Origin: Pseudomonas sp.
GTDB lineage: Bacteria; Pseudomonadota; Gammaproteobacteria; Pseudomonadales; Pseudomonadaceae
DNA length: 64,000 nt
Assembly (NCBI RefSeq): GCF_002796985.1
Contig: NZ_PEKX01000018.1
Coordinates: 124,001-188,000 of the forward strand
Direction of reading: 5' to 3'
The position numbers and the translations under genes are program-made. The notes beneath the pieces are model-generated. The model had not been told where the DNA came from, searched no databases, and saw only the letters and a program-made list of their open reading frames with translations. This document shows positions 59,691-64,000 of this stretch, in pieces (the first letter of the stretch is position 1; the number at the start of each line of letters is the position of its first letter).

Positions 59691-60146
59691 ATGAAAGTCG
59701 CCATTCTGTCCGGTTCGGTCTACGGCACCGCCGAAGAAGTCGCGCGTCACGCCAAGCGCCTGCTCGAAGCCGCCGGCTTCGAAGCCTGGTACGACCCGCG
59801 TGCCACCCTGGACGCCATGGTCGAGTTCGCTCCCGAAGCCTTCCTGGTGGTGACCGCCACCACCGGTATGGGCGAGCTGCCGGACAGCTTCCAGCCGATC
59901 TTCCACGCCATCCGCGACCGCCTGCCCGCCGAGTGGCGCGGCCGCCCTGGCGGCGTACTGGCGCTGGGCGACTCCAGCTACGGCGATACCTACTGTGGCG
60001 GCGGCGAGCAGGTGCGCGAGCTGTTCGTCGAACTGGGCGTGCAGGAAGTGGTGCCGATGCTGCGCCTGGACGGCAGCGAGACGGTGGACCAGGAGACTGA
60101 CTCCGAGCCCTGGCTGGCCGAGTTCATTGCCGCGCTGAAGGCCTGA
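59691..60146 (+). CDS. MioC-like flavodoxin domain protein
   Basis: A 151-residue FMN-binding flavodoxin: MKVAILSGSVYGTAEEVARHA has the phosphate-binding loop, TATTGMGELPDSF and LALGDSSYGDTYCGGGEQVRELFVELG the isoalloxazine contacts. E. coli MioC is the closest named relative; its proposed role in biotin synthase is weakly supported. GGGAGTGAAC precedes the ATG at 59691. Its stop overlaps the cupin start (TGATG), so the two are coupled. It is divergent from folM. Confidence 0.88.
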   Translation: MKVAILSGSVYGTAEEVARHAKRLLEAAGFEAWYDPRATLDAMVEFAPEAFLVVTATTGMGELPDSFQPIFHAIRDRLPAEWRGRPGGVLALGDSSYGDTYCGGGEQVRELFVELGVQEVVPMLRLDGSETVDQETDSEPWLAEFIAALKA

Positions 60147-60616
60147 TGCATCCCCGCGCCCGCTACTTGATCGACACGCTGCAACTCGCCCCGCACCCCG
60201 AGGGTGGCTTCTATCGCCGGGTGTTCGAGTCGAGCCGGGTGGGCGCCGATGGCCGGTCGCAATCATCGGCCATCCTCTTTCTGCTGCCGGCGGGCATCGT
60301 CAGTCGCTGGCATTGTGTGGATGCCGATGAACTCTGGCACTTCCATGAAGGCAGCTCGCTGGAGCTGCTGATCGCCGAGCGGCCGGACGCTGTCGTGCGC
60401 CGCGAAATCCTTGGTGCGGTGGGCGAAGGCAGCCTGCCGCAACGGGCCGTACCCACCCACGCCTGGCAGGCCGCGCGTTGCCTGGGGGATTACGTGCTGG
60501 TGGGTTGCAGCGTGTCGCCGGCCTTCGAGTTCGCCGGTTTCAAGCTGCTGGCGGATGACAGTCAGGCGCAGCGGGATTGGCAGCGACTGGTCGCGGAGTT
60601 TCCTGAACTGCTCTGA
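60146..60616 (+). CDS. DUF985 cupin-fold protein
   Basis: A 156-residue cupin: YLIDTLQLAPHPEGGFYRRVFES, then HCVDADELWHFHEGSSLELLIAE and CLGDYVLVGCSVSPAFEFAGFKL are DUF985 signatures. The His/Glu motif (HCVDADELWHFHEG) is of the sort that binds a divalent metal, but the reaction is unknown. It is coupled to the flavodoxin gene by a 1-base overlap and ends before a run of repeats. Confidence 0.85.
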   Translation: MHPRARYLIDTLQLAPHPEGGFYRRVFESSRVGADGRSQSSAILFLLPAGIVSRWHCVDADELWHFHEGSSLELLIAERPDAVVRREILGAVGEGSLPQRAVPTHAWQAARCLGDYVLVGCSVSPAFEFAGFKLLADDSQAQRDWQRLVAEFPELL

Positions 60617-60647
60617 AGCACATCGCACATGTGGCTTTCCGCAAACC

Positions 60648-60787
60648 GTAGGGCGGATAACCCGGAACGGGTTATCCGCCGGTTGCCTCGCGGCGGATAA
60701 CGCTGGCGCGTTATGCGCCCTACTGGAGCACGCCGGATTAGCATCGAAGCGGCGCGTGGTTTTTCGTAGGAGCGAGCTTGCTCGCGA
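60648..60787. repeat. GTAGGGCGGATAAC-type inverted repeat plus a single REP arm
   Basis: The first unit (60648-60723) has GTAGGGCGGATAACCCGGAA facing GCGTTATGCGCCCTAC. A single REP arm GTAGGAGCGAGCTTGCTCGC follows at 60766-60787. Confidence 0.88.
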
Positions 60788-60794
60788 ACTTGCC

Positions 60795-61682
60795 TCATTC
60801 GGGATGCAACGGCATCTCGACCATCAACGCCAGCCACGCTTTCGCCGCATTCGACAGGTAGGCATCGCGCCGCCAGATGAAGCTGATGTCCCAGCGCAGG
60901 TCCGGCTGGCTCAGCAGCACCCGGACCAACCCCGGTCGCTCCAGCGCCAGCGCCACCACGCGCGGCAATAGCACTGCACCCTGTCCGGCAGCGACCAGCG
61001 CGCCGAGGAAGTCCGCCTGGCCGCTGCGGCCGCCTTCCTTCGGCTCGAAGCCGGCCTCGCGGCAGGCGCGCTGCAGGCGGTCGTTGAGGGTGAAGCTCTG
61101 CTGGTAGAGCAGGAAAGGGGTGTCGGACAGCTCCGTCAGCTCCAGGCTTTCGCGCCCGGCCAGCGGGTGCGCAGCGGGCAGCAGCACATCCAGCGGTTCG
61201 TTGCAGAAGGGTTGCCAGTCGAAGCCGGGGGCATCCGGGGTGAGGCCGCCGCCCAGCTCCAGTTCGCCGCTGTAGACCATCTCTTCCATGGTCTTGCTGC
61301 CGCCTTCGATCAGGTGCACGTCGATGTTCGGGTAGCGCCGTCGGTACTCCGCGAAGCGCCCGGCGAACAGCGCGTCGGCACCCAGCAGCGGCAGGCCCAG
61401 GCGCAATTCGCCGCGGTGCAGCTGGGTGAGGTCGTCCAGCTCGGTGTGCAGCTCGCGGCGCAGGCGCAGCATGTCTTCGGCGCGGCGCAGCACCACTTCG
61501 CCGGCGGCGGTCAGGCGGATGTGCGGGCCGCTGCGCTCCAGCAGTTGCACGCGCAGGCTCTGCTCCAGCTGCGCGACCTGCTTGCTCACCGCCGACTGGC
61601 TGGCGTTCAGGTGTACCGCCGCCTGGGTGAAACTACCGTGGCGCACGACTTCGGCGAAGGTGCGCAGTTGTTTGAATTCCAT
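60795..61682 (-). CDS. LysR-family regulator divergent from cidA/lrgB-type genes
   Basis: A 295-residue LysR regulator: MEFKQLRTFAEVVRHGSFTQAAVHLNASQSAVSKQVAQLEQS is the wHTH. The effector domain has the expected layout (LRLGLPLLGADALFAGRFAEY near its start). It faces the CidA/LrgA-LrgB pair across 113 bases, the arrangement in which a LysR (CidR-like) controls holin-like genes, though in this case the effector is unknown. An ATG at 61682 starts the conserved sequence. CCATTC, TG, GAATGG surrounds its start codon as a quasi-palindrome (61679-61692). Confidence 0.87.
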   Translation of the reverse strand: MEFKQLRTFAEVVRHGSFTQAAVHLNASQSAVSKQVAQLEQSLRVQLLERSGPHIRLTAAGEVVLRRAEDMLRLRRELHTELDDLTQLHRGELRLGLPLLGADALFAGRFAEYRRRYPNIDVHLIEGGSKTMEEMVYSGELELGGGLTPDAPGFDWQPFCNEPLDVLLPAAHPLAGRESLELTELSDTPFLLYQQSFTLNDRLQRACREAGFEPKEGGRSGQADFLGALVAAGQGAVLLPRVVALALERPGLVRVLLSQPDLRWDISFIWRRDAYLSNAAKAWLALMVEMPLHPE

Positions 61683-61795
61683 TCTGGAATGGCTCCGATT
61701 CGATCTATTCGCTTTGGGGATGATAGGCGCGGGCGTAGGCTTTGCGCCATTCCCCACCGATTTCTTCACCCGCCCAACGCATCGAGATCGCCGCC

Positions 61796-62173
61796 ATGTT
61801 TCGCCGCGCCGCCCGCCTGATTTTCGAACTCGCTTTTCTCGCCGCCTTCTGGTGGGTCGGCGGCTGGATCGCCACGCTCACTGGCCTGCCGTTGCCGGGC
61901 GGGGTGATCGGGCTGGCGCTGCTGCTGGCGCTGTTCGCCTGCGGAGTGATCCGCCCGACCCTGCTGCAGGGCGGCGCCGGCCTGCTGCTTGCGGAGATGC
62001 TGCTGTTCTTCATCCCCGCCCTGATGAGCCTGCTGGACTATGGCCCGCTGCTGCGCAGCGAGGGCTGGAAGATTCTGCTGGTGATCACGGCCAGCACCGT
62101 GATGGTGATGCTATCCACCGCCCTGGCAGTGGAATGGATGTGCCGCTGGAGATCGCGCCATGAGCCTCGATAA
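61796..62173 (+). CDS. CidA/LrgA family holin-like membrane protein
   Basis: A 125-residue inner-membrane protein with four helices: LIFELAFLAAFWWVGGWIATLTGLPLPGGVIGLALLLALFACG, then LLLAEMLLFFIPALMSLLDY, matching the CidA/LrgA family, whose members affect murein hydrolase export and programmed cell death in Staphylococcus and carry metabolites in others. Its ORF overlaps the LrgB-like start by 14 bases. GAG at 61784 is a weak ribosome site. It is divergent from the LysR gene. Confidence 0.88.
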   Translation: MFRRAARLIFELAFLAAFWWVGGWIATLTGLPLPGGVIGLALLLALFACGVIRPTLLQGGAGLLLAEMLLFFIPALMSLLDYGPLLRSEGWKILLVITASTVMVMLSTALAVEWMCRWRSRHEPR

Positions 62174-62846
62174 GCAAGCCCTGTTCTGGTTGGCCGTCAC
62201 CCTTGGCGGGTATTTGCTCAGCCGTACCCTCTACCGCCGCTTCCAGCAGTATTGGCTGTCGCCCATCGTGTTCGTGCCGGTGCTGCTGTTCGCCCTGGCG
62301 ATTCCCATGCAGGCCCGCTACGCCGACTATGCCCGTGATACCAGCTGGCTGGTGGCGCTGCTCGGCCCGGCCACCGTGGCCTTCGCCATTCCGATCTGGC
62401 AGCAGCGCGCCTTGCTGGCCCGCCACTGGCCGGCATTGCTGACCGGCATGCTGGCGGGTTCGACCATGGCCATCGGCAGTTCCTGGGCGCTGGCCCATGC
62501 GCTGGCGCTGGACGGCCAGGTGACCCTGTCGCTGATCCCGCGTTCGATCACCACGCCGTTCGCCATGGAAATGTCCCACGACCTGGGCGGCGTGCCGGCG
62601 CTGACGGCGGCCTTCGTGATGATCACCGGGGTGTTCGGCGCGCTGATCGGCGGCGTACTGATGAAGATGCTGCACCTGCGCTCTGCCCTGGCCCGTGGCG
62701 CGCTGCTGGGCGTTGGTGCCCACGGTGCGGGCACTAGTCGGGCCTACGAGTTCGGCGGTGAGGAGGGTTCGGCGGCTGGCCTGCTGATGGTCCTGACCGG
62801 GCTGTTCAATCTGCTGATGGCGCCGGTTCTGGCGTGGTGCCTGTAG
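62160..62846 (+). CDS. LrgB/CidB family membrane protein
   Basis: A 228-residue inner-membrane protein of the LrgB family. ALFWLAVTLGGYLLSRTLYRRFQQYWLSPIVFVPVLLF begins the domain, and GSSWALAHALALDGQVTLSLIPRSITTPFAMEMSHDLGGVPALTAAFVMITGVFGALIGG and ARGALLGVGAHGAGTSRAYEFGGEEGSAAG are diagnostic. It works with the CidA-like protein, whose frame overlaps by 14 bases, so translation is probably coupled. It is the last gene of the pair. Confidence 0.9.
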   Translation: MSLDKQALFWLAVTLGGYLLSRTLYRRFQQYWLSPIVFVPVLLFALAIPMQARYADYARDTSWLVALLGPATVAFAIPIWQQRALLARHWPALLTGMLAGSTMAIGSSWALAHALALDGQVTLSLIPRSITTPFAMEMSHDLGGVPALTAAFVMITGVFGALIGGVLMKMLHLRSALARGALLGVGAHGAGTSRAYEFGGEEGSAAGLLMVLTGLFNLLMAPVLAWCL

Positions 62847-62852
62847 GGGCGA

Positions 62853-63566
62853 TCAGCTCAGGTCATACGCATCGAGCATGCGCGAGGTGTCGGCGGGGGA
62901 GTTGAACATCATCACGTCGATGATCGACAAACCCGCCTCGAAGCTCGGGCGCTTCTGTTCGTAGGGCACGAGCTTTGGCTCCTGGAAGCGCAGCGTCAGC
63001 CCGGCCGCCTCGTACTTGCCCCGATCGAAGAAGCTCTGCCCGCCCGGCGGGTTCCAATACTCCTCCACGCCGCCCAGTGCCTTGCAGATATTCAGTGCCC
63101 ATTCGTCCGGCGCGGTCGGCCGCTCCATCGGCAGCTCCATGTGCGAAAGCACCGGCATCGTTCTTGGGAAGCCCAGGTAGGCGCAGGTGGCCTCCAGGGT
63201 GGTCTTGTTCAGCGAGACGATGTCCTCGAACGGATGGTCCAGCGAAGCGGCGATCATCTCCCGCACGTCGCGGTAATAGGGCGCAACCTTGCGGTACACG
63301 TCGAGCTGCGAGAACAGGCTGCGCCGCCAGTCCTGGCGGTTGTCCAGGCGCACGTCCTTGATCAGCGTCTCGCGGTGATGCTTGATCCGCGGCACGCGGA
63401 TGTACAGCCAGCCGTCCTGCTGCTTGAGGATGCGGTTGCGTTCGATCCAGCCGTGGTGGATGTACTGCACGGTGTCGAACAGGACGAACAGGTCGGTGTG
63501 CTTGATCAGGCTGAAGTAGCCCAGATACGGAAAGAAGTAGGGCTGCATTATGGCGGTTCGTTTCAC
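62853..63566 (-). CDS. WbqC family protein
   Basis: A 237-residue protein of the WbqC-like family: KRTAIMQPYFFPYLGYFSLIKHTDLFVLFDTVQYIHHGWIERNRILKQ is the hallmark N-terminus, with PTAPDEWALNICKALGG and the C-terminal MMFNSPADTSRMLDAY. Members occur in polysaccharide loci and are sometimes linked to sugar modification; the reaction is unknown. Here it stands apart from any polysaccharide cluster. The start is GTG at 63566 with GAGG 8 bases upstream, preferred over the ATG at 63548 because it restores the conserved KRTAIMQ. Confidence 0.8.
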   Translation of the reverse strand: MKRTAIMQPYFFPYLGYFSLIKHTDLFVLFDTVQYIHHGWIERNRILKQQDGWLYIRVPRIKHHRETLIKDVRLDNRQDWRRSLFSQLDVYRKVAPYYRDVREMIAASLDHPFEDIVSLNKTTLEATCAYLGFPRTMPVLSHMELPMERPTAPDEWALNICKALGGVEEYWNPPGGQSFFDRGKYEAAGLTLRFQEPKLVPYEQKRPSFEAGLSIIDVMMFNSPADTSRMLDAYDLS

Positions 63567-63988
63567 GTCGGCTGCCTCGTAGGCCGAACTGGAGTCTCCT
63601 CCCGACTCCCAGGTACTGCTCAATAGTATTACGAAAGATATTGCGAAATGTTTCCAGGTGGCTCGGAGACGCCGGGAAGGGCGCCGGGGCAGGGAAGTAA
63701 ATCGGGCACGCTTCCGCCAGTCCTGACCTGCCGGTGGGGGTTCGGAGGGTCTGGATGGCGCTTTTAGAGGGATTTGCTGCGGCAGCGGCGGCAAGCGGTG
63801 CGGCTGTAGGCAACTGAGCCCACTATAGGTAAGGAAAAGCGCCGCGCAAGGCGAATGGTCGGCCCGCGCTTATGGCGGAACATTCGCCAGACGCTGACAG
63901 AGGCAACTGTCAGTTCCGTGACAGTCGCTGCGTCGCCACGCTGACTAGACTGCGCCATCGAACAACAACAACGAAGAGGCTACCGACC
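63567..63988. promoter_or_regulatory. 422-base spacer before the gene at the right edge
   Basis: An AT-rich stretch (63620-63650) contains direct repeats ATTACGAAA and ATTGCGAAA 12 bases apart, probably part of the wbqC-type promoter on the minus strand. At 63906-63925 ACTGTCAGTTCCGTGACAGT is a perfect 20-base palindrome (7-base arms, 6-base centre), 63 bases before the next ATG. Only the regulatory features are supported; no gene was seen. Confidence 0.5.
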
Positions 63989-64000
63989 ATGCACGCCGCT
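63989..64000 (+). CDS. Start of a gene running off the right edge
   Basis: ATG at 63989 begins MHAA. It is preceded by GAAGAGGC 8-15 bases upstream, in an A-rich context (AACAACAACAACGAAGAGGC), so the start is plausible. Too little sequence remains to guess the product. Confidence 0.4.

Noticed and set aside
63907..63924. CTGTCAGTTCCGTGACAG as a LexA box
   Set aside because: CTGT and ACAG are separated by 10 bases rather than 8, so it does not fit the gammaproteobacterial LexA consensus.

Overview
The window is high-GC chromosomal DNA from a Pseudomonas, probably a relative of P. aeruginosa such as the nitroreducens/citronellolis/knackmussii group. The evidence is codon use, gene content, the typical pseudomonad intergenic REP palindromes (GTAGGAGCGAGCTTGCTCGC and relatives), and runs of genes whose order I recall from P. 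aeruginosa PAO1. Those recalled blocks are roughly PA4640 to PA4624, PA2264-2266, PA0829 to PA0849 and PA3431 to PA3441; this is from memory and was not checked by search. No tRNA, rRNA, CRISPR array, insertion sequence or intact prophage was seen.

Layout. 0-5.3 kb: 5' part of malate:quinone oxidoreductase, a YajG-type lipoprotein, small conserved proteins, an acyltransferase, and a CPXCG / DUF2007 / SRAP-like gene set. 5.5-18.3 kb: a dCache chemoreceptor, an M48 lipoprotein protease, an epimerase, an ester cyclase, a GDT1-type manganese exporter behind a yybP-ykoY riboswitch, a lysine permease, rsmC, DUF1835, hydroxypyruvate reductase, a duplicated DUF1266 protein and a LysE exporter. 18.3-22.1 kb: a three-gene membrane gluconate-type dehydrogenase operon. 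22.3-32 kb: a lipid or acyl-chain cluster with a thiolase, AlkK-like acyl-CoA ligase, DUF1302 and DUF1329 envelope proteins and a MalT/AlkS-type regulator. 32-44 kb: hydrolases, an OruR-like AraC regulator, an OmpA lipoprotein, an acyltransferase, ackA-pta, slyD and glutathione peroxidase. 44-49 kb: nitroreductase, tautomerase plus CMD-family genes with a divergent LysR, a TetR gene followed by an old yellow enzyme, then three stacked REP-type repeats and a DegV protein. 50-56 kb: an Agt2-like glycosyltransferase behind a Pho-box-like array, CysZ, a CHASE4/PAS/GGDEF protein and trxB. 56-63 kb: a lone Bro-N gene with a structured leader, HopJ, DUF1244, the folM-folE-folX pterin operon, a MioC-like flavodoxin, a DUF985 cupin, LysR with CidA/LrgB, and a WbqC-family gene. 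A gene probably starts at the right edge.

Most genes are core metabolism. The most rewarding signals are regulatory or degenerate. Two promoters in the acyl-chain cluster share a motif at identical spacing to an identical -10-like element. A three-unit Pho-box-like array sits before the glycolipid glycosyltransferase. The same 15-bp element precedes both a TetR gene and its neighbouring ene-reductase. One SRAP-family protein has lost its catalytic Cys, Asn and His. The Bro-N gene has a 290-base leader with mutually exclusive hairpins.
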